This document shows, piece by piece, positions 12,170-24,193 of a stretch of DNA of 64,000 nt. Each line of letters starts with the position of its first letter. The first letter of the stretch is position 1. Location: assembly GCA_027605045.1 (NCBI GenBank), contig JAQFWX010000005.1, forward strand, positions 496,001 through 560,000. Direction: 5' to 3'. The notes beneath the pieces are model-generated. The model ran no database searches. It saw only the letters and a list, made by a program, of their open reading frames with translations, and had not been told where the DNA came from. The DNA is from Phallus indusiatus. Taxonomy: Eukaryota; Basidiomycota; Agaricomycetes; Phallales; Phallaceae. Both the position numbers and the translations under genes were made by a program.

Positions 12170-13987
12170 CTATTCCAGTAACATCTCATGAACAACGTTT
12201 TCATGTCGCTGGGTAGCAGTTTTCGGAGACTTCACCACAAGATCTGCCTGCATTCTACAAAATGGCTTATATATCAGCGACAGTAAAATCAAACTGAGAA
12301 CACTAACAGTTTAATGCGTAATAATAACTTGCGGTTACTTTCTTGCATCCTGGTACCAGTTTGAATCGCCTTGATAAACATTGCTGTGCGCGGATCCTGT
12401 CCTCTGGCCAATAGCACCTTATGATTCGATTCCTCGGTCATCTTGTACAGTAAAATAGAACAACAGTAGTTTACCTTGTTCTGGCTGTCGACACGAGCCT
12501 TGATATCTCCCGACTGAATCAAACGAACAATATGTTTCTCAATCTCCTCTATGCTCATCCCAAAGGCTTCTCCCATACGTCCCAAGCGTATCGACTGGAA
12601 TGGTTGGAAGTAAAGGACCAGGGCTCTATCCCGAATAAGAGCAGAGAGGTCTTGGATGTGATTGGATAGGTGGATATCGAGATAATGACGTGTCTGCAAT
12701 CACAAAAGTTGAGGGACGCAATGCAAATGGTACAGTAGCAAAGACGCATACCGAATATCGTTCCAATACTTGAAGAACAGTTTTGAAATTGGAGCTCATG
12801 TAAGCATCAATCAATTCGCGAATATAAGGCTCCTGCTCAATATATATACTGAACGTAGTACTTTCCACCAAAGCACTTTGGATTGCGGAACGCGAAAGGC
12901 TAGCTAAAGCGCAAAGTGTGCCATAGATAGCTATATCACTGGCTGCTACCAGCTTACCGTTGCCTCGTTTTCAAAAAAAGAAGATTGAGATGTAAGACAA
13001 CCACTTACTGTCCCTAGCCAATCTCCGAAATTTTTGGGAGGCCCGAGTTTCAAAAAGCCGTACGCGGCTTGATCGTAATGGTTTTGACCGAGACTTCCCA
13101 ACGCTGTCGCAAATCCGAGCTTTATGTCAATGCTATCCTTGTTCGGAATTGCCGACCTGGAATTTTGATCGCTTTTGGAGCCATAGGATTCCAGAGCGGA
13201 CTCGGCTTTGTAAACATAAGTACTGATATGTGCATAATTACGTTGTTCAATCAACAGCTATGAATTCACAACTCAGATGAGGTAAGACCAGAATAAGAGG
13301 GACATACTTGTAAGATTGACAGACACATATCTGTGACATGCTGCGCCGTCGTACAGTATTCCCTCGACTTCGCATAGTCCTTCAAAGCTTGGTTGAAATC
13401 ACCAACAGCCAAGTAATGTTCCCCAAGATCGCGATAAGTCATCTATATCACCACAAAAAAATCGATAAGCAAACCGTAGTATAGCTTTGAACATCGAAGT
13501 ATACTTACTCGGATACTTTCTTTGATCAAGTTACTTGTATATTGCTTGAGCTCCACATCCAGCCGGTTTTTCTCGACTGAATTTTTCGTATTCGTAGTCT
13601 CCACCCACCTCTGTTGAATTGGCAACGGTTCAACAGAAGGAAGTGCGTTGTACTCTTGAATGGTGTTGAGATACAGTGCGGTATTGGAAGTCTGAAGGAT
13701 GTATTGAATGGCGAGCTGTAAAGCCGACGGCGCGAGAGCAGGTGCATGTCTGGCAATATGAAGTAAACGTTGTATTGTCGTTCTACCTATGGAAAACGAT
13801 TAAAACTTCGAGAAAGGAAAAGATCAACCTGTTGGTTACCCGTATAATTTGATAAAAATGCATCGAGTTCAAACGGATGTTCATCGTCAATAGCGACTAA
13901 TTTCCCTCGCCTTGAAGATGATTTGACGTCATTGCGCACTTCTACGTTAGTTGTCTCTTGTACTTCTTCAATATCATCGATATCCAT
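12170..13987 (-). CDS. CSN1: COP9 signalosome subunit 1
   Basis: Scaffold subunit of the COP9 signalosome, which removes NEDD8 from cullin-RING ligases; in fungi it controls development. The N-terminal exon (13787-13987) starts MDIDDIEEVQETTNVEV and leads into HPFELDAFLSNYTG. An RPN7-type helical region follows: HIARHAPALAPSALQLAIQ, MTYRDLGEHYLAVGDFNQAL, then ALGSLGQNHYDQAAYGFLKL. The PCI domain lies at about 12480-12700 with HLSNHIQDLSALIRDRALV, YFQPFQSIRLGRMGEAFGMS and IVRLIQSGDIKARVDSQNKV, diagnostic for CSN1 rather than proteasome Rpn7. The C-terminal exon (12170-12255) reads MQADLVVKSPKTATQRHENV and ends at the TAG at 12170. Multiple short introns. Confidence 0.9.
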
Positions 13988-14050
13988 GAGGAAGGTGTGA
14001 AGCTGGTTATTGAACGACGTTGATGACTAAGAGAACTTACATAATTACCT

Positions 14051-14720
14051 TTACTGTTGCTCTCGACGCTCCACTAGCATGTCTTTCATTTCTGGCATTC
14101 TCTCGGGATCTCTTGTTGCTGGTGGTGTAATAGGACTCTTTTAGAACACCGCATCACTATTTACTCAACATATGTCCAGCTTTATTACGCCATATTCTCG
14201 TATGACCTTCAAACCCGGACGAGATCGCACCAACGGGAGTAAGTCTGCATATGGTATATATTGTAACCACAATCTTCTCATAATTGCCCCTTCAAGTCTG
14301 AAAAGCATCCGCCAACAACTTCAAGAGCCTCAAGTTTCAGCTCCGCCTCCTGCATCTGCCAGAATTTCAAAAAACCCGCGGAAGGAGTTTCTTATACAAC
14401 GCTGGAACGATGAGATCGCCGCGTTGTTTCACTCTGCACTACATATAGATAAAAAGGTGTCTGAATTTGGTCGAAAAATTGTTGGAGACTCTGATTAATG
14501 AGATGAATCTCTTCTACATTTGCGGTTATGATGCCATTCATTGGTGCTAAAGCGCCAAATTTCATTCCTTCCTGACAGTTGAGCACAGCGCCTTGCAAAA
14601 ACGTTAACCAATGTGGAAAAGTACTACTCTCAGTTGCTTATAAAGCTAATCATTGATCTTGTTTTATAGAAAAATTCTTATACATTGAATATTCAGTGCC
14701 GAAAGACTAAGCTCATCCAT
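14051..14720 (-). CDS. small multi-exon gene, unrecognised
   Basis: I do not recognise this protein. On the minus strand, the ATG at 14720 opens an exon MDELSLSALNIQ with a GTATAAG donor. This splices in phase to AVLNCQEGMKFGALAPMNGI and ANVEEIHLINQSLQQFFDQI (14460-14598). A further segment with a clean frame encodes AIMRRLWLQYIPYADLLPLV (14210-14300). A last exon encodes SPITPPATRDPERMPEMKDM and VERREQQ, with a stop at 14051. The middle exon has the helical, Leu/Ile-spaced look of small coiled-coil kinetochore or BLOC-type subunits, with a weak likeness to the DASH subunit Dam1, but this is not strong enough to name it. Splicing between about 14310 and 14460 is unresolved. Its start lies only 25 nt from the hydrophobin stop and its end 63 nt from the CSN1 start. 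Confidence 0.4.
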
Positions 14721-14744
14721 CGAATGAAATACCGACAACACATA

Positions 14745-15299
14745 CTAAAGATTGAGTGCAGTACAGCCAAGATTGATCTAGAATTTTTTCGTAAGCTATT
14801 GTTAAAGATGATTTTTTATAAGGACATTGACTAACCAGTCCACTGAACTGGACATTCGTGCAACATACAGCCTGCTGATTGCACTCACTACCGCCAAGGC
14901 TACTAGAATCGACATGAGCGAATTCGCTGATAGCTGACCATAGCTCACATGGAATGCTTACAGTGGTATAATAGGAGAGCAGTTGATTCCAACAAGACCG
15001 TCTATTGCTCCGATAGCAAGGCCTAGCAAACCTTCAAGTTCGCTGACAATTCCGCTCGACGAATCAGTAACCATGTTGCAGCACTGCTCGCTACCTGAAT
15101 TGTTGCTCTCAGCCCTAATACCTTATGCTAAGTGATAATACACGATGACTTCACCTGTGTTGCATTGTGAAACCACAGTTTGAGTCGCGGCAGGAGCTGT
15201 AACTGTAACGGTTGCAGTGGTGGTGGACGTATCATTTGCTGATACGAGGGAAATGGCTCCAAGAGCAATCAAAGAAATAGCTGAGAGTTTGGAGAACAT
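14745..15299 (-). CDS. class I hydrophobin
   Basis: Small secreted amphipathic protein that self-assembles at air-water interfaces and coats aerial hyphae and fruiting bodies. The signal peptide MFSKLSAISLIALGAISLVS is followed by a Thr-rich linker. Splicing gives QCNTGSEQCCN, then a hydrophobic segment GLLGLAIGAIDGLVGINC, then SECNQQAVCCTN and a final GCTALNL. The eight cysteines are spaced C-x6-CC-x32-C-x12-C-x5-CC-x12-C, which fits class I. The first intron (60 nt, after QCNTG) ends at the CAG before GTAGCGAG; this choice gives the canonical C-x6-CC spacing, while earlier AGs do not. Two more introns follow. A TATA box sits 65-70 nt upstream of the ATG, as expected for a strongly expressed structural gene. 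The protein is about 115 residues. Confidence 0.93.
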
Positions 15300-15363
15300 T
15301 CTTTTTTGAGCGAGATGCTTGTCTGGAGACAGATTGTAGACTATCCCTCGAACATGTCTCCAA

Positions 15364-15369
15364 TTTATA
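15364..15369 (-). promoter_or_regulatory. TATA box of the hydrophobin gene
   Basis: TATAAA on the minus strand, 65-70 nt upstream of the hydrophobin ATG. It is the only good TATA in that upstream region. Confidence 0.6.
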
Positions 15370-16214
15370 TGCTGGTATGCTGTATCGCTTCGACCCTCCC
15401 GAAAACCAAGACTATTCTTTCCCCTTGTCTATGATTGTTCGGTCAAATGATTGAAGGCACCAGGAGACGAATCCAGGAGGTTTCGCATAGCAGGTTTGGA
15501 TTCTTAAAGAGAATCGGTAAGGCTCGTCCAAAAGCGGGCTTGATTGAGGAACGTTTATCAATTCCATGCCCATTTTACAAGCGTTTGAGGTTCAACATAT
15601 CCCCATACCGAGTTGAATAAATCGCAAGGATGAGGTCAAGTCTCAAGACAGGCATTAAGAGGGTGAATGTATGCATATGAAGATCTTTTCCTCGAGATGA
15701 AAACTCAGACTCACTGATAGAAACGACGTCAGAGGCTGATGGCACTAGACACACGCGTACGTCATTTTCAAAATGATCAAAAGTTCTTGAGCTACCCGAC
15801 CGGAAATGGTGAATGGATGTTTGAGCGGTGCTATACATACATATCATTCTATATTTTCTGCGTATGAAAAGCCAGTGAAACGTATTCTTTGCGAAGTCTT
15901 ATTATTAACAACAACCATGAAGTTATCGACTTTGTGAACTAACACTGATAGTACGCAATTGGCGCTTGGCAGACTCGTTTGCCTTGCAAGCCAGGAGAGT
16001 CCAGGGGGCAAAGTGCTTGCCTCTCACTCTCACGTCAAAGCAGTTCGACCTGGCGCTTGCGAGTAGGGCCATCAGAAGACGATGTTGATCGTTACGGAGG
16101 GATGTTATTTCATAGCCTTTTTTTTTATTAAACACGCTGTCAAGATACAGAAGAGTCACTGGAAAAAGAACAAAAAAAGACGCGTTCGGGTATACAGTAA
16201 GTAACCAAAAAAAT
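15370..16214. other. hydrophobin upstream region, no gene
   Basis: Stretch of 0.85 kb between the hydrophobin TATA and the Argonaute stop. A 90-residue minus open frame (15575-15847) lacks recognisable composition. It is likely the hydrophobin promoter plus the Argonaute 3' UTR; a T-rich run lies at 16119-16128. Confidence 0.4.
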
Positions 16215-19200
16215 CTAGATGTAGAACATCGTCGAAGCAATTCTGCTATGAATACCATTGCACCATAATCTTTCAGCCTCCCGATATACATCATCCTCAC
16301 TGGCATGCGAAAGATCATTTCCGGACCCATTTAATAATTCCTGAATGTATAATCTCCCACGTTCGCAAGCTAAATCAGCATAATACGCTATGAATGGAAA
16401 AACCAGGTCAGTCAATCAGCCTACAGTGAACCGCATCGGTAAAACGTACCAGGAGGGACTAAACTAACTGCTCTCGTTGCTCGCGCGTACATGTAACTGG
16501 CATTGTTCACGAGACCCTGAATGACATCCGGAGTAAAGCTGTTCTCGTCGTAGATAACCGTGTAGTGAGTCGGTCGACCCGTTCCTTGAATGCTATGATG
16601 GGCTTGTAAGAAGAAATCAAAGTCAAAGACAGGCTATCAATATAACATTAGCACAAAGAATTTTGAAGGCGGGCGTTGAAAATTTACCATAATTTTTCTC
16701 TCGACGACCGTGCCAGGTTTGGCATTTCCTGTACTGTCAGCGACCTCTAAGGGGGGATAAAACCTCGTGTGATGGCGTTTCCCGCAAATGATAATGGAAA
16801 TTTTGGGCGTGTAAGATACACCCATTCTTTTGAGCGCGTCTCTGATTCTGGGCACTAAAACAGAGAAACGAGAAAAGTCAAATCCTTGTGTATGAAAAAA
16901 TATATAATAAAAACAGGGAAAGAAACGGCGCCGTCGTCAAAAAAAACACTGATAGAACTCTGATTATGAAAAGCTTTCCATAAACAGAATATGGTATCAG
17001 AGTTTGACCGGAACCTTCCAGGATATTTCTGAAGTTTGCTTATACCACTTACGTTCGGTAGACAGAACGGTCGAGAATTGACCATCCGAAACACCATCGC
17101 GGAAAATAACAATCCTCTTGGGAAGTTCCTTGCGTAACGAACGGAAGTGCTCAAGTCGCTCGATCATCATGCCTGCGAGATCTTCAATCATCTGGCGTTG
17201 AACTTTGGTCAACTTCATAAATCGCAAAATGAAAGAAAATTTACCTCTTGTTTTGTTTTTTGAAGTCTCAGAGAGGCGGGATAGATCGCACAGTCAGTGT
17301 CATAGGACGCTAATTAAAACAATGCACATTAACATTCAAATCATGAACAAGTGAGAGCACGCGGACGAACCAACAACCCCAGCGATAGACGGTGTCCCTT
17401 TGATACTTCCAGGCCTAACAGAAACAGATTCGTAAATATTTAATTCAAATAATGTAAAATGATGATAACGATAATGAAGCTTACCCTGGATGAGTCACGT
17501 CCATGCCTACCAACATGGTCGACTCTTGCAATAACCATTCGGCAGACGAGGGATGAAGAACATGATTAACACCTCCAAGCTTCGCATTAATCTTCAAGGC
17601 GACATTCGCGTTATACCCTACAGAACCATCCTTTATTTTGGCGCTCTGTACACACGTTGCTGGAATGCCAAGCTCTACGTCGCATATTCGTCGAATAGCG
17701 GCATATACACGCTTATTGTTATCCGAGAGAACAACCAACAGAAAGTTGAATCTCAAACCATATCGCGAATCGATTGCCTCATTTTTCAGCGTATTATAGA
17801 GGGTTCGATGGTTATGCGAGGAATCTCCAGACTCAAGTTTTACGTCGAAGATATGATCAGGCCTATCTCCCGTCATCTGGAGCCCGGAATTACGGAGAAC
17901 AGTGCTGAACTGTCTGAGCGAGTTCTTCAAGCGGGAGTCGTGAGGCCCTGAGAATGTCGCTGACGGTGTGCGAATCAAAAAGACTCCCCATCTTTTGAGC
18001 TCCTGTCCTCGATAAAAACTGACCCCTTTGAGGTTCCATGAGGCCTTGTCACGAGCAATTGTCGCCGGATTGTCGCGCTTGTACAGTAGCGCTGGGGGTG
18101 GTAGAACACGAGCAGGTACGACAGCCAGTTGGTTTCCGACACTTATACCAAACTGTTCTAATTCCGTGCTGTCAGAGCCGGAGAAACCCATACTTTCCAA
18201 TCCCTCTTTAACGATGAAGTTTTTATTGTCGACTGGACGTTGAGAGGTAATTGAGATCATATCCGCAGCATAATATTCCAATGACTTTTCTCTCAGAACC
18301 TGATCGGGAAGGATATCGAGTATATCGGCCGGCCAATAAACGGGCTTGTGTGGCTGCCCGACGTTCGCAATCCATTTAGTATTAGGACGGCGATTGTGCC
18401 CTGTTTTTATTTTTATCGTTGGAAAAAAAGGAGGGAAAAATCAAATCAATAGACATACTCAGGAACCAGAATTTTTCCACCGTTACCACCCCATAATCGC
18501 ACTCAAAGGTGTAATCTTTCATGTACCGAATTCCGCAGACAGTTCTCTCGCGGTGTTTGTCCTATGTTCAAATGGCTGAGTGTTATATGTTCCACAAAAG
18601 AACACAAGAAGGCTGAACATACATCGGTAGTCACCACCCGGAGACGATCAGCAAACCTGCTCGCCGCATACTCAGTGTTATCCCCAGTATCCCTCACAAA
18701 TTGATCAAGGGCATTGGACAGACTCTGTTCCTTGTAAAACGCCGCATAGCATACATTCACGTTGATCATCAAGGAGTTCAGCGTAAGTCGAATAGAACTG
18801 TAAAAGCCCTGTGATAAATTATGAATTAGAATCGTATGACATTCAATGTGGTTACTTGGAATTGAATACATACTCTACATATTCTGAGAGCTTCGATACG
18901 ACGGGCGAGATCTTGAGCCTCCCGGGAAACATAACAATTTCTTTTAACCCTCAAACCTTTTTTGGACGCAGATTTAGCCAGCAAGATTTCCAGAGCCGAA
19001 ATGTATGGGGCGGTATTTTGTCTTTGAACGCCACTGATATGACTTTTTTCAAAGAGTAGGTCATTATGCGGTTGTTGAGTCGAAAACTCAGTTGTACGTA
19101 CTTGTTTATGTCGTCTCTTGAAAGTTGGGCGGTTAGGGAGAACGTCAATGTGTAAATCTTGCAGTCGCTAATATACACCGACACGTCCTTTTTGCTGTAC

Positions 19201-20189
19201 TGGATCTGGAGCTTCAGAGGATTCCCGTTGCGCGGGTAAAGCTCTTGGGTAGCGACGAGTCTTTCACTCGAATCGTGAGACGTGTATTCTTTGTAGTCCT
19301 CGAATTCGGGTGATTCCGCCAGGAGCTCCAACAAGCGCGCTCGGACATGTTTAGCCTTGGCCTCTGGCTCGTATGATATTCTATATTCATAGAGAGGGCC
19401 TTGAGGAAGACGGGTGAACGATAAGTAATTAGTGCGTAGAAGGACGGCGGTGCCCGCGGTGCCGTAACCCGGGCGAAGAGGCAGCTCGGACTCCTGGTTT
19501 ACGCCTTGACGGAAATTCTGAACCAGAGCGTCCTCGGCGGCAGTCGTTTCTGTATCTTCCACGAGATTTGAGATCGATTCCTTTGAGAACAATGAGTATT
19601 TAAAAGCAAAAATCTCAATGAAGTATAGTGTGCCCACCTCCATATTATTTCTGTTGCTCCCTCCCGTGTTGTATCTGTCTCCGCCTCTGTCTCCGTCTCT
19701 GCCTCTGCCTCTGCCCCTGTCGACGTCCCTGCCCCTGTCCCTGCCTCTTCCTCCGCCTCCGCCTCCGCCTCTGCCTCCGTTTCTGCCGCCTCTGTTGTCT
19801 CTGCCTCCGTCCCTTTCATCACGATTATAATTTCGATTCGACGAACCGCGAGCTGGGCTTCGAGAACGCGATCGCCCGCCCCCTCCTCCTCCTCCTCGCC
19901 GATCTTCGCCGTCTCGGTAACTGCCGCCATCCCGTCCACGCCCTCGGTAATCGTCGTCGCCGTCTCGACCTCGGTCCCCTCCTCGACTTTGGTAATCGTG
20001 ATCGCCCCCTCTGTCTCGGTAATTGCTCCCGCCCCCGCCGTTGCTTCCTCCTCCTCGGTAATTGTCGCGACCACCATCCCCGCCTCCTCGATAGTAATTG
20101 TCCCCGCGGTCTCGATAGTTCCTACCACCGTTACCACCGCTCGTTCCTTGTCGCCGGCGGTCATTATCATAGCTTCTGCCGTGTGACAT
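16215..20189 (-). CDS. AGO: Argonaute (RNAi effector)
   Basis: Small-RNA-guided slicer of the fungal quelling/RNAi pathway. The first exon encodes about 170 residues of Arg/Gly-rich repeats (NYRDRGDNYYRGGGDGG; runs of RGRDRGRD). The N domain follows: LPLRPGYGTAGTAVLLRTNY, then RNGNPLKLQIQYSKKDVSVY. Linker and PAZ exons lie at about 18480-19100 and the MID domain at 17481-18281. PIWI residues: LVGMDVTHPG (first Asp), VQRQMIEDLAGMM (glutamate finger), IVIFRDGVSDGQF (second Asp). The last exon has AYYADLACERGRLYIQELL, where the usual YYAHL histidine is Asp, giving DEDD rather than DEDH. The C-terminus IASTMFYI matches the family's short hydrophobic end. More than ten introns. The slicer residues look intact, so it is probably catalytically active (inference). 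Confidence 0.95.
19675..20180. repeat. low-complexity tract encoding RG/RGD repeats
   Basis: On the plus strand this reads as repeated ctctgcctccgtctc-type hexamers (19675-19815), followed by GC-rich triplet repeats. On the minus strand it encodes the RGRDRGRD and RGGG repeats of the Argonaute N-terminus. It also creates long spurious Leu/Cys/Pro-rich frames on the plus strand. Such tracts vary in length between strains. Confidence 0.85.
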
Positions 20190-20487
20190 GATTTAAATGC
20201 AAAGTACCGGAATTCAAAGAAAGATACTGGTTCAGAAAGAAAACAACGCCGCTTCTGGGTTGCTTTTTTATACAAAGTAATCAAGCAGGACAAAGGACAT
20301 GGACAAAGGAATTGGATAAATGTTTGCACAAAGGACTGTACAAAGGATAGGGTACGGTGGGCAAATGCGGTGTTTTGTCCACTCATATGTTATGTCATTA
20401 TCAAAGAAACGATCATGAATGCAAATCGTACATTACATATTACATCTCAGTAGGTTGGGTATGGTAGGTAAGGCTATACCTGTCATC

Positions 20488-23260
20488 TCACAAGCCGTCG
20501 TCGTCTTGATCTTCGCCTTCTTCGTCCCAGTCCACTGCCTCAAGAGCGTCCTCAGCTTCGTTGTGCAGTTTGTCCAATCCGGTCAAACGTTCCAGGTATC
20601 CTCCCTCATTAAACGCCCGAAGGAGCATGTCAAACCCTTCCCTTTCATATGCATCGAGCACCTTTCAAGGGCAAGAAACACCGAGATCAGCCATATTTAG
20701 AAATGTCAAGTAAAATGACCACATACAAAATCACTACAACCAGTGCAACGATCGTAGGCAGCGCCGGTAATGAGCATGTTTCTGAACTGCGCTAGATAGC
20801 CGCGAAGCTGATGAGGGACCAGTCCGAGAACGCTCTCTGATCCCGTTGGCCCATCACGCTCTGCATTCTGCTGTGGCGCCGCTGGAGGCGGTGCATGCAA
20901 GCTGTATGAAATATTAATATATAATATTAGAAAACACGAGGTCAACCATAATTCACACACCCTAACGGATGCTGTAGAAGAGATGCCAGTAATTCCACAC
21001 CTGTGGCAGCCGCAATTGAGGCTAGACCCGGCCGAGTGACAGTACACATCTGATCGAGAGTTCGATCGGATACTGACTGTCGTTCACATATTAGCCTCAC
21101 AAATAGTACAAAGAAAAAAAGCCAGCTTCGCGCTTACATCGGCCGGTGCCACAATATCATTGCAATAGTAGCATCCAAGTCTTGTGTGACCTGGGGGCAC
21201 TGAAGAAGCCCTGGAGCCGTGTCGCATTACTAGATATGAATCAAACCCTAAGGCCGCATTAATTACAATCTGAAAGATTGTGATTTTGTTTATCATTAAC
21301 AAGATGAATGCAAAACAAGGACATACTTTTCCCTTAGCAGCCCCCAGTACAGTCGGTAACCACCGACTCTCGCGAGAATCCATGAGAAGAAATATCGCGT
21401 CGTGTTCGTCTACTAACTGTTCCAATCGAGCTACATCCGCTCTGACTTGGTCAACGGAGTTTTGCGGTACTGGGTGACCAGGCATCGGGATACTGAGTTG
21501 GATACCGGAGGCGTCCTGAGAGTGCCGTGTTAAGAATCGAGGAAACTAACGTAAAAAACGAAACATTTACATACTACACCAGGAAAAATCGCCTTTAGAT
21601 GCGCTGCAGCGCATTCGGCCTTGGGTTTGCCTCCATCAAGACAATCTTGAAAGTGAAAAAGTGGTTGCCGAACGGGGTTGGAAAAAGAGACACGCGAAGA
21701 ATCCAGTAGGGTGATTTTACGAACACCCCAAGCCTAAAACGTGCTTTCAGAAACAAAATTACTCGGGACTCTCGGAAATGAGAGAGTAGAAAGGAAACAG
21801 ATAAGATAGACAAACCATTAATATCCTAGCGACATAGCAACCGAGCGTACCGGCCCCAAGAAGTAAACACTTGGCTTTAGAGATCTTCTCTAAATCCAGT
21901 TCAGGTAGAACACGCCATCTCATAAGCTTGAGATTAAGATCGACAGCTTGGTCGGCCAATCTATATATATTTATCAGATTAATTCGACACCGGGCTTATC
22001 TTGGAACCGAGTGGATATACCGTTTAGGATCCATCAAACTTCCTAGGTCTGCCAGTCGCGGTGCCAGTTTTCCTTGAGAACTCTTCTCCCACCCAACGGC
22101 AGTCGGTCGGTCCGTTGATGTCCCCGACGAGACACCTGCAGTGACGATACCAAAACGGCTACGCCATGGCTTGTTCGAAATAGGAATCTCAATGTCTCTC
22201 CAACACAAAATCTGAACCTTTCTGGTTACTTCGGGGAACCGAAAACGAAGGTAAGTTAATAAATTTCGTAGTGGCCATCCGGGATTCTGTGGAGATCCCG
22301 AAGGATCTACGAAGGCAACGATACGCTGTTTTTTCATTTACTCTTAATGAAAGACATGTTGTTTTTATGAATCTGGGAAAGCTCACCTGATCTTCTGGAA
22401 CATTTGCAAAGAACGGTACAAAATCTTTGATCTCACCGACCTCGAATAAATTTGCTATCGATGAAGGGCGGACAAGAAAATACGGTAAGGCGTTTGTCCA
22501 GTTCTGTAGACCTTGATGTATAGAAGCAAGCTGGGTAAACCAGATCAATGACAATTGACTGTGCGCGTGGTTATCAAAGTCATACTCCGTCATGAGTAAT
22601 CCTAAGATTGGAGTCCACCCAACCAGGTTGTTCGATCTCCCAAGTAGGTTTCGTAACGAAAGCAGGGAAAGCAAACCAGTAATAGTATCTGAATTGCAGT
22701 TTAAATATAATATGACTGTGATAGGACAAGCCTCACGCACTTGTATTTCTTTAAATCAGCAAACGTTATAAGTAGAAATCGCGATAACTGAGTCGGATCG
22801 TTCGTCGTCGTGACGGCTTCCCAAATCTACTTTGTGATGCACAGCCAAATAACAAGAAGACTGGAAAGATCGTACCTGTTGCGAAACTTCATTAAACAGT
22901 TCTGGCTTATCAGCAGCTTTGAATTCTTCTATGGTGTTGTAGTTCTTTAATGTCCCAAACGCAAGGGCGGAGTATTGTGATGCTCTGGTACACAACGGTA
23001 TTAGAGATCAGCCGAAGAAGATACAAACCAATATACTTGGTGGACAGATCGAAGCTCTCTTCAGAAAGGCTTAGACTGCCATTAATTGCAATTTCGTTTC
23101 CAGACTCCCTATCGACAATCCATCTCCCTGGGCTGTATGATCCAAGTATGGGTATTGATTGTTCGGAGAGTTTCAGAATGTCGATTTTCAATCGTGTAAG
23201 TTCATGCCAGAAGGCAGGTTGGACCAAGGAAGAATGTGGTGTAAATTGAAGAAGAGGCAT
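20488..23260 (-). CDS. ATG7: autophagy E1-like activating enzyme ATG7
   Basis: E1-like enzyme that activates Atg8 and Atg12 for autophagosome formation. The N-terminus at 23260 reads [20 protein letters not shown] and [20 protein letters not shown], matching the ATG7 N-terminal domain. The adenylation domain has [20 protein letters not shown] followed by the nucleotide-binding [17 protein letters not shown] (21830-21940). Later exons give [33 protein letters not shown] and a Cys pair in [14 protein letters not shown]. The catalytic cysteine is in [17 protein letters not shown] (near 21040). The C-terminus has [20 protein letters not shown], a second Cys pair CTGCSDFV, and the acidic tail [20 protein letters not shown], ending at 20488; this tail is where Atg8/Atg3 bind in the family. 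About a dozen introns. Adjacent to, and convergent with nothing; upstream is a long divergent promoter region shared with the SKN1-like gene. Confidence 0.95.
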
Positions 23261-24193
23261 TCACTATTGAGTGCGTGTAATGGAACAACCACAGTTACGT
23301 AACCGTGGTCCGTGACGCGTACCGCCAACGTACCGCATCGTTCGCGTTTCGCCATAGCCATCAGTTCTCTATTCAACGTTCAAGGCCCCTTCTAATCTGA
23401 GTTCCTAATTCCACGGTGAAGTTTCCTATATGATCTCACATCACTACCCTATTCTAACATTGGTATGCTTTACTAGAATTTTTTATCACCGGGCACCCGA
23501 ATGACATCGGGTGACTTGGCTTATTCTAAATCTGTATGCTTGATACTATCTTTCCCATATCGTTCTAAACCGGGTTGTCTGATCCTTGCAGGTAAAGAGC
23601 TCACTAAATACATGAGAATACACGTTGCCCCGGTCAGTCTACCCTACCAGTCCCAGACCGAAATTCTCTTCAAAACGAACATTGCCCTCAAAATGCCATT
23701 GTTCTATATACGTCAGTACCTGCAGGGCGAGCCCGCTCTAACCTGACACATTATTCCGGAAATTTGACTGGCCTAAAATTTATTGTACCAGTCAGCCAAT
23801 TGTGCTCACCAGTGGACAGGCACTATTGATAATATCTTCTTCAGCGTATATGCCGTACCTTCCGGTGTATGGTCAATAGTTTTTCTGCCGTAACATCAGG
23901 GTGATCTTTCGCGATATTCAACAGGCCAGGCTGGTCGAAGGTGAAAACCGAGAAACTACCGTGAGACACGCGGATTGCCAGGGACGACGATTGGTTCTCA
24001 AAATATCCACACTTTCGCAGCAGCGATGAAGGCTTCTCCGCTGGAAGGCTGTCGTTGGGATTTGATTACCCAGATGCCGAATACGTGACACGAGTTGATC
24101 TCACAAGCTCAATACGATTCTTCATTGCCTCTCATCTTGACAATAACCGTTTGACGAACTTTCATTTCCTCCTCCTTTCATTCACCTGGTTAT
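23261..24193. other. divergent promoter region of ATG7 and SKN1-like genes
   Basis: 930-nt intergenic stretch between two divergent starts. No supported exon. Near 24165-24180 is a CT-rich run just upstream of the plus-strand ATG, common before highly expressed fungal genes. Confidence 0.45.

Noticed and set aside
14172..14498. 108-residue plus-strand open frame opposite the small minus gene
   Set aside because: The minus strand shows spliced exons with donor and acceptor signals and a clean C-terminal exon; the plus frame has no partner exons. Kept only as an alternative.
15575..15847. 90-residue minus open frame upstream of the hydrophobin
   Set aside because: No recognisable composition, no splice partners, and it lies in the likely promoter region.
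19628..20191. Plus-strand frame rich in Cys, Leu, Arg and Pro
   Set aside because: It is the reverse complement of the RG-encoding repeat of Argonaute; composition is produced by the repeat.
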